From an uncultured Bacilli bacterium (lineage in GTDB: Bacteria > Bacillota_I > Bacilli_A > RF39 > UBA660), in the NCBI GenBank assembly GCA_947584955.1, contig CANPWS010000016.1, positions 1-13,975 on the forward strand: a DNA stretch of 13,975 bases. The letters are read 5' to 3'. How positions within the stretch are numbered: position 1 is the stretch's first letter; every line of letters begins with the position of its first letter. Shown piece after piece: positions 1-5,248 of the stretch. The notes below the pieces were generated by a model. The model searched no databases, was not told where the DNA came from, and saw nothing but the letters and a program-made list of their open reading frames with translations. Position numbers and translations under genes: made by a program.

Positions 1-67
1 TGAAGTAGATGAAGAAAAAAAAGAAATTCATATTATTAGAATGTGGACTCATTATGATAAAATTTAG
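1..67 (+). CDS. C-terminal end of a probable RelE/ParE-family toxin (partial)
   Basis: An open frame enters from the left edge (first whole codon at 2) and stops with TAG at 65-67. The 21 visible residues read EVDEEKKEIHIIRMWTHYDK plus I. The pattern of an acidic turn followed by an alternating hydrophobic beta strand and an R-x-W-x-H-Y ending resembles the last strand of RelE/ParE ribonuclease or gyrase-poison toxins of type II toxin-antitoxin systems. Only the tail is present, so the family call rests on a short match. An antitoxin would be expected just outside the window. No catalytic assignment is possible. Confidence 0.4.
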   Translation, partial: EVDEEKKEIHIIRMWTHYDKI

Positions 68-94
68 TTATTTAGTATAATATTAAGAAACAGT

Positions 95-130
95 AACTAA
101 AAAAAATAACATTTTTTTAATAAGTTAGTT
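95..130 (+). terminator. Possible AT-rich hairpin after the toxin gene
   Basis: AACTA (95-99) can pair with TAGTT (126-130), and AAAAAAAT (100-107) with ATTTTTTT (111-118), around a 3-nt loop. It lies 28 bases after the toxin stop. The T-run is inside the stem and not behind it, so it is only a weak candidate terminator. Confidence 0.25.
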
Positions 131-182
131 TCATCAGATAAATATCCACTTTGGAAATTCGATTAAAAATAGAAAACACACC

Positions 183-211
183 TTGATAAAAGTACGTTTT
201 TATGTTATGAT
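183..211 (+). promoter_or_regulatory. Promoter of repeat copy 1 (TTGATA-17-TATGAT, extended -10)
   Basis: The -35 TTGATA is at 183-188, the spacer is 17 bases, and the -10 TATGAT is at 206-211, preceded by TG at 203-204 with the proper one-base gap. Predicted start is near G218. All these elements are unchanged in copy 2 although neighbouring bases differ, which suggests selection on the promoter. Confidence 0.72.
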
Positions 212-217
212 GTATTT

Positions 218-325
218 GTCAAGGAAGCTTGCATAAAATAAAAAAGGAATACTTAATTTGGATGAGTTAAGTACTATTCCAAAGATTTGATTAGTACCTA
301 CTTATACACAGTTGGTACTATTTTT
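218..325 (+). ncRNA. Putative ~108-nt structured small RNA or attenuator leader, copy 1
   Basis: The unit runs from a predicted start near 218 to the T-tract at 321-325. It would fold into a small CAAG/CTTG hairpin (220-231), an A-rich linker, and a stem GGAATA (246-251)/TATTCC (275-280) continued by CTTAA (252-256)/TTAAG (267-271). A 3-base bulge (272-274) interrupts that stem and the loop is TTTGGATGAG. A terminator hairpin follows. GTACTA (271-276) is also complementary to TAGTAC (292-297), giving an alternative pairing that would disrupt both later stems. No conserved ORF of useful length lies inside. I do not recognise it as a known RNA family; it could be a trans-acting small RNA or a regulated leader for the genes downstream. 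Confidence 0.55.
292..325 (+). terminator. Intrinsic terminator of repeat copy 1
   Basis: TAGTACC (292-298) pairs with GGTACTA (314-320). A T-T mismatch and two more pairs extend the stem inward around a 9-nt loop, and TTTTT (321-325) follows. The equivalent stem in copy 2 is perfect over 10 bp. Confidence 0.65.
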
Positions 326-326
326 A

Positions 327-734
327 TTTCAAAAATTAATAAAGCATTACAAAAAGAAAATACCCAAAAATGTTGAAGAACTAACAGGCATAACTAATGA
401 TATCAGAATGTAGAAATATTTGGAAAGTATTCCCAGACTTTACAAAGTTTATTGAAAATAATATATTAGTTGGATATAATCGTATACATTTGATAGTAAA
501 TTTTTTATAAGTACAGGAAGATTAAATAACTTGATAATAAACAATCAATATTTTGATGTTATGCCTTTAGTTAAAAATTATAAACATACACTTGATACAG
601 AAAATTTGAAATTGGTACAAGTCGAAAAAACATTAGGAATTGAAAATTTGCAAACACATAGAGCTTTAGCTGATACAATCACAACAGCTAAAATATATTT
701 AAAGTTAATTAAGGAGATAAATAAATATGAATGA
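327..734 (+). pseudogene. Degraded DnaQ-like 3'-5' exonuclease remnant
   Basis: Three frames together give a recognisable PolC/DnaQ-type exonuclease lacking its start. From 327 one frame reads KKKIPKNVEELTGITND, the segment between exo motifs I and II, and stops with TAG at 396-398. A second frame (about 447-508) gives PDFTKFIENNILVGYN then IHLIVNFL, a damaged exo II motif whose usual N-x-x-F-D is lost, ending in TAA. A third frame from about 525 gives NNLIINNQYFDVMPL and a good exo III segment with THRALADTITTAKIYL, ending at TGA 732-734. The N-terminal D-x-E motif I is absent because repeat copy 1 abuts the break point. With no start, two frame disruptions and two missing motifs it cannot be functional. 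The intact 67-codon frame from 531 is a fragment, not a gene. Confidence 0.78.
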
Positions 735-1905
735 AAAAGAATTAAAAAAGATATGGTTATATGAGCAAACTCTTAAAGGAACTTATTTATTAAAAAAATA
801 TAAAGGAAATGAAACAAGTGTAATTATTCCAGATACTATAAATGATAAACCTGTCACAGACATTGCATCTTTTTGCTTTAAAGATAACAATATTGAATAT
901 TTAGAGATGGGCACAAATATTGAAGAAATAGGTAGTGTTCAAAATTTTGAAAAGGCAAAGAAAATTATTTTTAAAAAAATGCCCAAAAATATAGAAGGTT
1001 TATTAAGTCTAAATAAAGATGTTGAATCATTTGGAATACTAGGCGATGAACTTATTGTTAATAATATATTATACGGTATTACTAAAAATATATCAGGAAA
1101 TTATTCTTTAAATGAGGGCATTATTGAAATAGATTCTAGTGTATTTGAAAACAATGATAGAGTTGAAACAATTAAATTACCCTACTCTTTAAAACAAATA
1201 GGAACAGCAACCTTTAAAGATTGTATTAATTTAAGAGAGATAAATTTAGAAAATATAACAAAAATGAGTCTTTCTTCTTTTGAAAATACAAAATTAGAAA
1301 AAGTTATTATCAATAATATTTCTTCAATTTGTGGAAATGCATTTAAAGATTGTTCTAATTTAAAAGAAGTTGTTATTAAAGATGGATTAAAAATTATTGG
1401 AGGAGGAGCATTCAAAAATTGTAAGAATCTAGAAAAGATATCACTGCCAAATACTCTTGAAGAAATAATTGATGAAGCATTTGCAAATTGCGATAATATT
1501 AAAGAAATAAATATTCCAGATGATGTTAAAATAGGTAAAAATAGTATAAATAAAAAGTATATTCCAAAATCATCTAAAATAAAAAAAGAAACTCAACGAA
1601 CAATAATTGAAGATACTAAAAATAATAATTCGCTTTTAAATAAATTATTAAAAGATACTAAAAAAATGAATAAAAATGAAATAGAGACATATATTACTGA
1701 ATTATTAAAAGAACGTAAACTAGACAATTTTGATACCTATGACATTACTGATATGAATGATATAAGCTTTAATAAAGAAAATGGAGAAATAACTTGGAAA
1801 TGTCCTAGATGTGGATATTGTACCTTTTATTTATGGGATTTATTAGCAGATAATGGAAAAATGATAGATAATTTTAATATTAGTGGATGTGGTTTGTGTG
1901 GATAA
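727..1905 (+). CDS. BspA-type leucine-rich-repeat protein with C-terminal zinc-ribbon-like motif
   Basis: This 392-residue protein has no signal peptide or membrane segment, so it is probably cytoplasmic. Residues about 40-275 carry LRR_5 (BspA/TpLRR) repeats of the type AF-x-x-C-x-N-L-x-x-I-x-L-P-x-x-L-x-x-I, clearest at 150-175, 200-222, 225-245 and 248-268. These repeats usually make curved protein-binding surfaces. A lysine/asparagine-rich linker (about 275-350) leads to a C-terminal module with C359, C362, C365 and then C388, C391, which looks metal-binding. Most BspA proteins are secreted adhesins, so an unexported form with a Cys cluster is atypical. The ATG at 727 has AAGGAG at 711-716 and overlaps the stop of the exonuclease remnant. 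The stop overlaps the next gene, implying one operon. Function unknown; a sensor or binding partner for the downstream protein is inference. Confidence 0.85.
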   Translation: MNEKELKKIWLYEQTLKGTYLLKKYKGNETSVIIPDTINDKPVTDIASFCFKDNNIEYLEMGTNIEEIGSVQNFEKAKKIIFKKMPKNIEGLLSLNKDVESFGILGDELIVNNILYGITKNISGNYSLNEGIIEIDSSVFENNDRVETIKLPYSLKQIGTATFKDCINLREINLENITKMSLSSFENTKLEKVIINNISSICGNAFKDCSNLKEVVIKDGLKIIGGGAFKNCKNLEKISLPNTLEEIIDEAFANCDNIKEINIPDDVKIGKNSINKKYIPKSSKIKKETQRTIIEDTKNNNSLLNKLLKDTKKMNKNEIETYITELLKERKLDNFDTYDITDMNDISFNKENGEITWKCPRCGYCTFYLWDLLADNGKMIDNFNISGCGLCG

Positions 1906-2332
1906 ATATGAAAAAAATATAAAATATAAAGATTTAATGGAAAAGTTAAAAAATTCCGTTAAAAATGAATTTTACTATGAAGCAATATTTATTGAATATG
2001 CCATATTAGAAGATAGAACAGAATCAATTTTGAGACACTCAAATATATCAACTATTAATTCTAATGGATTGCCATTAACACTAAATTCAAAACTAAGTAA
2101 AATACAAAAATCTAAATTCTATAAATATTCGTATGTTAGAAAACATTTAACTATAAATTTAATTGATTCTATATATGATTGGAAAAATGATAGAAACAAA
2201 TTAATACATGACTTAATTAAAGCTAATTATTCCAATGAAGAAATTAAAAATGTAGCACTTAAAGGATATGATTTAATAAAAAAAATTAATAATAAATCAA
2301 CTTTAATCAATAAATATATAGACAATTTATAG
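1898..2332 (+). CDS. Small helical protein with HEPN-like R-x4-H motif
   Basis: A mostly helical protein of 144-149 residues. Near its C-terminal third it reads DWKNDRNKLIHDL; R-N-K-L-I-H fits the R-x4-6-H motif of HEPN ribonuclease domains, including the usual Asn after Arg. A second R-x6-H lies in EDRTESILRH. HEPN proteins act as RNases in toxin-antitoxin, abortive-infection and CRISPR effectors; assigning this one to that fold is inference from motif and helicity. The start is uncertain. In-frame GTG codons occur at 1883, 1889 and 1898; I chose 1898, which follows a GGATGTGG stretch. ATG at 1937 lacks a ribosome site. All GTG choices overlap the LRR gene, so translation is probably coupled. 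Repeat copy 2 begins 90 bases downstream. Confidence 0.72.
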   Translation: MDKYEKNIKYKDLMEKLKNSVKNEFYYEAIFIEYAILEDRTESILRHSNISTINSNGLPLTLNSKLSKIQKSKFYKYSYVRKHLTINLIDSIYDWKNDRNKLIHDLIKANYSNEEIKNVALKGYDLIKKINNKSTLINKYIDNL

Positions 2333-2376
2333 CATATATTATTATAATTTATAAATATAGTGATTGATGTCAATAA

Positions 2377-2430
2377 ATTATCTTTATGCGAAAGAGTTGT
2401 AAACTACTTCATCTTTAGCATAAGATAAAT
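2377..2430 (+). other. Long-range inverted repeat at the left edge of repeat copy 2
   Basis: ATTATCTTTATGC (2377-2389) is complementary, with one bulged T, to GCATAAGATAA (2418-2428). The 28-base loop itself contains AAAGA...TCTTT and AGTT/AACT complementarity. There is no T-tract, so it is not an obvious terminator for the gene ending at 2332. The right arm enters the repeat and is partly missing at copy 1, which has the shorter TTCATC-AGATA junction. Confidence 0.4.
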
Positions 2431-2469
2431 ATCAACTTTGAAAATTCGATTAAAAATACTAAACACACT

Positions 2470-2498
2470 TTGATAAAAGTGCGTTTTTATGTTATGAT
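2470..2498 (+). promoter_or_regulatory. Promoter of repeat copy 2 (TTGATA-17-TATGAT, extended -10)
   Basis: -35 TTGATA at 2470-2475, 17-base spacer, -10 TATGAT at 2493-2498 with the TG extension at 2490-2491. Predicted start near G2505. The architecture is the same as at 183-211. Confidence 0.72.
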
Positions 2499-2504
2499 GT
2501 ATTT

Positions 2505-2610
2505 GTCAAGGAAACTTGCATAAAATAAAAAAGGAATACTTAATTTGGATGAGTTAAGTACTATTCCAAAAATTTGATTAGTACCAACCTATACAGTTGG
2601 TACTATTTTT
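2505..2610 (+). ncRNA. Putative ~106-nt structured small RNA or attenuator leader, copy 2
   Basis: Counterpart of 218-325. GGAATA (2533-2538)/TATTCC (2562-2567) forms the base of the bulged stem-loop. The terminator arm TAGTAC (2579-2584) could instead pair with GTACTA (2558-2563). Since no convincing gene follows this copy for at least 200 bases on this strand, a free-standing RNA is somewhat more likely here than a leader. Family unknown to me. Confidence 0.55.
2579..2610 (+). terminator. Intrinsic terminator of repeat copy 2
   Basis: TAGTACCAAC (2579-2588) and GTTGGTACTA (2596-2605) form a perfect 10-bp stem with a 7-nt loop, followed by TTTTT (2606-2610). This is one of the clearest intrinsic terminators in the window. 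Confidence 0.78.
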
Positions 2611-2616
2611 ATTAAT

Positions 2617-2688
2617 ATGATTAAAACAACAATAATAAGGAGTATTATGATAGAGCAAAGATATTTCTCTGATTTTCTAATAATTTAA
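2617..2688 (+). CDS. Very short ORF after repeat copy 2, possible gene remnant
   Basis: An ATG at 2617 opens 23 codons. An in-frame ATG at 2647 with a good AAGGAG four bases upstream opens 13 codons, MIEQRYFSDFLII. Both end at TAA 2686-2688. The well-placed ribosome site suggests either a tiny peptide or the first codons of a gene lost to deletion. I recognise no family. It could equally be chance. Confidence 0.18.
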   Translation: MIKTTIIRSIMIEQRYFSDFLII

Positions 2689-2712
2689 CTTCCTTCCACT
2701 TTAAAAAGTAAA

Positions 2713-2744
2713 GGATAATAGTACCTAAACTAACTAAGTATTCC
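2713..2744 (-). other. Possible degenerate third relative of the repeat core, opposite strand
   Basis: Read on the minus strand, this stretch begins GGAATACTTA and ends GTACTATTATCC. It matches both halves of the repeat's central stem (GGAATACTTA...GTACTATTCC) at nearly the same spacing. A promoter-like TTGTTT-17-TATTAT lies upstream on that strand, around 2770-2800. No matching terminator follows. The match is short and may be coincidence in such AT-rich DNA. Confidence 0.25.
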
Positions 2745-2817
2745 TAAATTAATCTTACCAAACAAATGTTCTTTATATAATAAATTAGTGTCATAAAAAA
2801 AACAATTAACTAATAAC

Positions 2818-3054
2818 TTATAAATTTAATTTTTGCGTCGTAACTTTTAAAAATAAAGGTAAAAGCTTAGCAATTAATTTTTCATCATTAAGTTCAATTA
2901 ATTCAAAATTATTAAAATAACAAAACCTAATATTACTATTATCATTTTTATCAATCAAATAATAATACTCTATATCATTATAATTTATTTTACTAACAAC
3001 AACATATTCTTTATTATCATCTAAAACTAAAATATCTTTAATATTAATTAGCAT
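2818..3054 (-). CDS. Conserved-looking hypothetical protein, 78 residues
   Basis: The sequence (MLINIKDILVLDDNKEYVVV, then a strand-rich middle ending YYYLIDKNDNSNIRFCYF, then ELNDEKLIAKLLPLFL) looks like a compact beta-rich domain followed by a short helix. Small proteins of this type, built around a 'keyVVvSKinY...YYLID' core, are familiar as uncharacterised proteins in AT-rich gut Bacilli; I cannot name a function. It has no membrane segment or Cys motif. The ATG has no good ribosome site close by; the nearest purine-rich run (AGAAAGGG) is about 50 bases upstream, beyond a TAGAAA/TTTCTA hairpin (3078-3098). An in-frame TAA just upstream rules out a longer start. A weak AT-rich hairpin with eight Ts lies at its 3' end (about 2797-2835). 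Confidence 0.6.
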   Translation of the reverse strand: MLINIKDILVLDDNKEYVVVSKINYNDIEYYYLIDKNDNSNIRFCYFNNFELIELNDEKLIAKLLPLFLKVTTQKLNL

Positions 3055-3222
3055 AACATATTACATATAATCATCTTATAGAAATATTAATTTTCTATTG
3101 ATTATCCCTTTCTACTTATATTTTTACTATATATAAAATTTTATATTATTATAATTTTAAATATATAACAAACTATCAAACTAATTTAAATAGTAATTAC
3201 AATATAATTATACTACAATCTT

Positions 3223-3242
3223 TATATATTTTAAAATATATA
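3223..3242. repeat. 20-bp perfect AT palindrome in the 3055-3330 gap
   Basis: The 20 bases are self-complementary (TATATATTTT joined to AAAATATATA). They lie in a 275-base gene-free stretch that otherwise holds only the terminator next to them and unstructured A/T runs. It may extend the adjacent terminator or be compositional chance. Confidence 0.45.
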
Positions 3243-3300
3243 ATAAAAAAAGTAAGAATAAATAAACTAAAAAAATTTAAAGTTTAACTATTTTTACTTT
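3243..3300 (-). terminator. Intrinsic terminator of the holin-like gene
   Basis: On the minus strand a 19-base arm (3300-3282) pairs with 3267-3249 apart from three mismatches, around a 14-base loop. It is followed by a run of Ts (to 3245). It lies about 30 bases after the stop codon of the gene at 3331. Confidence 0.65.
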
Positions 3301-3330
3301 ATATTAAATATTTTATATATATTTTTTTTG

Positions 3331-3687
3331 TTATATCTTTCCATCATTAATAAGTTTTTGAAAATTATCTTTTATGTATGAATTACCCCCTAATGACTTA
3401 TAACGATCAAATAATTCATAAGCATTTTGTTTTTGAACTTGTGATTTATCAATACCATTTTCTATATCATTCATAAAATTAACTAAAATAATTTTAATAA
3501 GTTCAAGTTCTATGTTATTTCTACCATTAGAAGAAATTTCTCCTAAAAGGTCTATTTTTTTATCAATTGGTGTTAAAATTTTTGAAATAAATTTTTTTAA
3601 ATAAGCAAATAAACTAGTAATTGCTCCAATAAATACACTTAAAAAAGTAATTACGCCAACTATTTGTCCTAAAGATATATTTTCCAT
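3331..3687 (-). CDS. Holin-like small membrane protein
   Basis: A 118-residue protein starting MENISLGQIVGV, with one strong hydrophobic segment (about residues 8-30) followed by a charged helical part. The C-terminus reads YELFDRYKSLGGNSYIKDNF; R-Y-x-x-L-G-G-N-S-Y-I near the end is a pattern I associate with small holin-like or membrane-anchored proteins next to phage lysins in Bacillota. That family call is inference. The ATG at 3687 has GAGGG six bases upstream; a TTG six codons earlier (3705) would place that ribosome site inside the gene and is rejected. It has its own promoter (3744-3772) and terminator (3243-3300). The neighbouring upstream gene is a peptidoglycan amidase, so the pair resembles a holin-lysin module, although no other phage gene is present. 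Confidence 0.6.
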   Translation of the reverse strand: MENISLGQIVGVITFLSVFIGAITSLFAYLKKFISKILTPIDKKIDLLGEISSNGRNNIELELIKIILVNFMNDIENGIDKSQVQKQNAYELFDRYKSLGGNSYIKDNFQKLINDGKI

Positions 3688-3743
3688 AAAAAATCCCTCT
3701 TTCAATAAACTACAATTTATTTTATGTAAAAAAAGGATTTATT

Positions 3744-3772
3744 AATATAGCATTTATACTTATTACTATCAA
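3744..3772 (-). promoter_or_regulatory. Promoter of the holin-like gene
   Basis: On the minus strand TTGATA (3772-3767), a 17-base spacer and TATATT (3749-3744), with TG one base ahead of the -10. It lies directly after the amidase stop and gives a ~50-base leader. Confidence 0.55.
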
Positions 3773-3776
3773 ATTA

Positions 3777-4436
3777 TCACAAATTAAAATAAGCTATTAT
3801 TCCAAGTGCTATATTATTAACAATTTTATTTTGATAATCTGAATCTCTTAATATATAATTATCGCTAGGATTTGAAATAAATCCCGCTTCGACAAGTACA
3901 CCTGGTATCTTAATTTTTTTATACATATAATAATTATTCTCTTTCTTAACATCTCGAACATTAGAAAAATTATTATTAAATACTTCATAAAGAGTATTTG
4001 CTAAAATTTTATTTTCACTATTAACATCACTATAAAATATTTGAAGACCACGCCATTTAGAACTAGTAGTAGAATTCAAATGAATTGACACATATAAATT
4101 AGCATCACTTTCATTAATTAACTTAGCTCGATTAGCAAGATCACTACGTTTTCTCATATTTTTAGATTTTGAAAGATCATAATCACCATCTCTAGTTAAA
4201 TAAACTACAGCACCTTTTTGCACTAAAACCTCTTCTAATTTTTTTACAAGTATCAGATTAATATCCTTTTCTTGTATATTATTAGAAATAGCACCAGCAT
4301 CAACACCACCATGTCCAGCATCTAAATAAATTATTTTCCCAAGAAGAGGTAAATCTTTTATATCTGCATAAACTTTTGAAAGAGAAAAAGCAAAAATAAA
4401 AAACATTATTATAATTAAGGCTTTATATTTATACAT
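3777..4436 (-). CDS. cwlD: N-acetylmuramoyl-L-alanine amidase, CwlD-like
   Basis: A 219-residue zinc amidase (Amidase_3) that cleaves the bond between N-acetylmuramic acid and L-alanine in peptidoglycan. Residues 1-24 are a signal peptide or N-terminal anchor ending at VYA, so it acts outside the membrane. The catalytic set is complete: DAGHGG with zinc ligand H42, E56 in the NNIQEKD segment, SIHLN with H119, and VEAGFISN with the catalytic E183. Length and the single-domain layout match B. subtilis CwlD (germination amidase). The name is used for the family; nothing else here indicates sporulation, so general cell-wall turnover is equally possible. AGGTGA lies four bases before the ATG. It follows the DUF421 gene by 26 bases and is probably co-transcribed with it. 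Confidence 0.85.
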   Translation of the reverse strand: MYKYKALIIIMFFIFAFSLSKVYADIKDLPLLGKIIYLDAGHGGVDAGAISNNIQEKDINLILVKKLEEVLVQKGAVVYLTRDGDYDLSKSKNMRKRSDLANRAKLINESDANLYVSIHLNSTTSSKWRGLQIFYSDVNSENKILANTLYEVFNNNFSNVRDVKKENNYYMYKKIKIPGVLVEAGFISNPSDNYILRDSDYQNKIVNNIALGIIAYFNL

Positions 4437-4462
4437 TACATCACCTAATTAAATATATGCTT

Positions 4463-5176
4463 TTATTCTAAAATACTATTCTTTTTACTTTTTATATTTT
4501 TTTTATAAACTGTAACTTTATCATTTATATCCAAAGTTGCCAACATAATATCATCATATTTATTATATCCTTGAACTTTTAAAATAGAATCTAGCCATTT
4601 CTTATCTTTGTTCATTTCTTTTAAATTTTCTTCTAATAATTTTGAATCAATAATAACATTAGCAACTAAACTTTCCTTATTAATTTTAGCATTAACATCC
4701 TTTTTAGTCGCTGGTAAAGATGCTGAAACAGGTAAAAAGCTTACTCTACCATTAGTTTCCATTATGGCATATTCTATATCTTCAAGTTTAAAATATCCTT
4801 GACTTCTAGCTTCAGCAAGTAATTCATTTATATCAAGTTTTGCTTTTCTTAATCCATCATCTATTATTTTGTTATTTTCAATTAATATGGTAGGAACACC
4901 CATCAAAAATCTTCTTAAGCTTATAGATTTCATAGATAAATATGATACAAATATTGAAAATAACCCATAAATAAACAAACTAGTTAGTCCAGATAATAGA
5001 TGTTTTTCTAAATCTAATGAAATATCCGCAGCAATACTTCCTATTGTTATACCTATAATATAATCAAATAAATTAAGTTGTGATATCTGCTTTTTCCCCA
5101 TAATCTTTGCTAAAAAAAATAAAATAATTAATACTAAAATTGTTCTAAAAATGACATTGATTATGTCTTTTTCCAT
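4463..5176 (-). CDS. DUF421 (YetF/YrbG-like) membrane protein
   Basis: A 237-residue protein of the YetF family. Three membrane segments lie at about 8-24, 37-52 and 60-80, with the family's N-terminal motif GKKQISQLNLFDYIIG between the first two. A cytoplasmic alpha/beta domain follows, containing GVPTILIENNKI (93-104) and ARSQGYFKLEDIEYAIMETN then GRVSFLP (123-149), typical of DUF421. Length equals that of B. subtilis YetF (about 230). The biochemical role of the family is not settled; membrane or spore-related functions have been proposed. The start has GGTGAT three bases upstream. It heads a two-gene unit with the amidase and has its own -10-like TATAAT upstream, behind the terminator at 5222-5248. 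Confidence 0.88.
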   Translation of the reverse strand: MEKDIINVIFRTILVLIILFFLAKIMGKKQISQLNLFDYIIGITIGSIAADISLDLEKHLLSGLTSLFIYGLFSIFVSYLSMKSISLRRFLMGVPTILIENNKIIDDGLRKAKLDINELLAEARSQGYFKLEDIEYAIMETNGRVSFLPVSASLPATKKDVNAKINKESLVANVIIDSKLLEENLKEMNKDKKWLDSILKVQGYNKYDDIMLATLDINDKVTVYKKNIKSKKNSILE

Positions 5177-5202
5177 ACTATCACCATATTTATTATTTAC
5201 TA

Positions 5203-5208
5203 ATTATA
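5203..5208 (-). promoter_or_regulatory. -10 element upstream of the DUF421-cwlD unit
   Basis: TATAAT on the minus strand, 27 bases before the start codon and just behind the terminator of the previous operon. No good -35 hexamer is visible at 17 bases, so the assignment is moderate. Confidence 0.38.
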
Positions 5209-5221
5209 GCTTTTATATACT

Positions 5222-5248
5222 AAAAAAAGGAATAAAATTTTATATTCC
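5222..5248 (-). terminator. Intrinsic terminator of the zinc-ribbon/DUF2752 operon
   Basis: GGAATA (5248-5243) pairs with TATTCC (5234-5229) around an AT-rich loop that can partly pair internally, followed by seven Ts (5228-5222). The stop codon of the DUF2752 gene lies inside the hairpin. Confidence 0.72.

Larger units (their letters stand above)
136..328 (+). repeat. Direct repeat copy 1 (193 bp), containing a complete small transcription unit
   Basis: This segment matches 2423-2613 in the same orientation with about ten substitutions and one 2-base indel, roughly 94% identity by eye. It contains in order a promoter (183-211), a CAAG/CTTG mini-hairpin (220-231), a bulged stem-loop (246-280) and an intrinsic terminator (292-325). 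The similarity stops abruptly at 328, exactly where sequence homologous to a DnaQ-like exonuclease begins. Upstream, TTCATC (130-135) also occurs before copy 2 but there is separated from the repeat by about 9 extra bases. No terminal inverted repeats or target duplications are evident, so a standard MITE is not supported. Confidence 0.92.
2423..2613 (+). repeat. Direct repeat copy 2 (191 bp)
   Basis: Second copy of the element at 136-328, same orientation, 2,287 bases further on. Differences are scattered single substitutions plus a 2-base shorter terminator loop. Promoter hexamers, the TG extension, the central stem-loop and the terminator arms are all kept, and here the terminator stem is fully complementary. 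What follows copy 2 is unrelated to what follows copy 1. Confidence 0.92.

Noticed and set aside
218..325. 4.5S/SRP RNA, 6S RNA or tRNA
   Set aside because: Lacks the SRP GGAA-tetraloop helix 8 signature, is too short for 6S RNA, and has no cloverleaf or T-loop text. No tRNA or rRNA was seen anywhere in the window.
531..734. Apparent 67-codon gene
   Set aside because: It is the third frame of the degraded exonuclease; homologous sequence continues upstream in other frames, so its start codon is internal.
1182..1415. Minus-strand ORF inside the LRR gene
   Set aside because: Fully antisense to well-formed LRR repeats; low-complexity reading frame without a ribosome site.
136..2613. Insertion sequence or MITE defined by the repeats
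   Set aside because: No transposase, terminal inverted repeats or target duplications are visible at the repeat ends.
136..2613. CRISPR array or integron attC cassette
   Set aside because: Only two long repeats 2.1 kb apart with genes between them; no regular spacers, no cas or integrase genes, and the hairpins match promoter-terminator logic better.
3055..3330. Hidden gene in the AT-rich gap
   Set aside because: All frames are interrupted by frequent stops; only a terminator, a 20-bp palindrome and an upstream hairpin can be supported.
3688..3705. Upstream TTG start for the holin-like gene
   Set aside because: It would put the GAGGG ribosome site inside the gene; the ATG at 3687 is correctly spaced from it.
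4608..4802. Plus-strand ORF inside the DUF421 gene
   Set aside because: Shadow frame of a clear protein family on the other strand.
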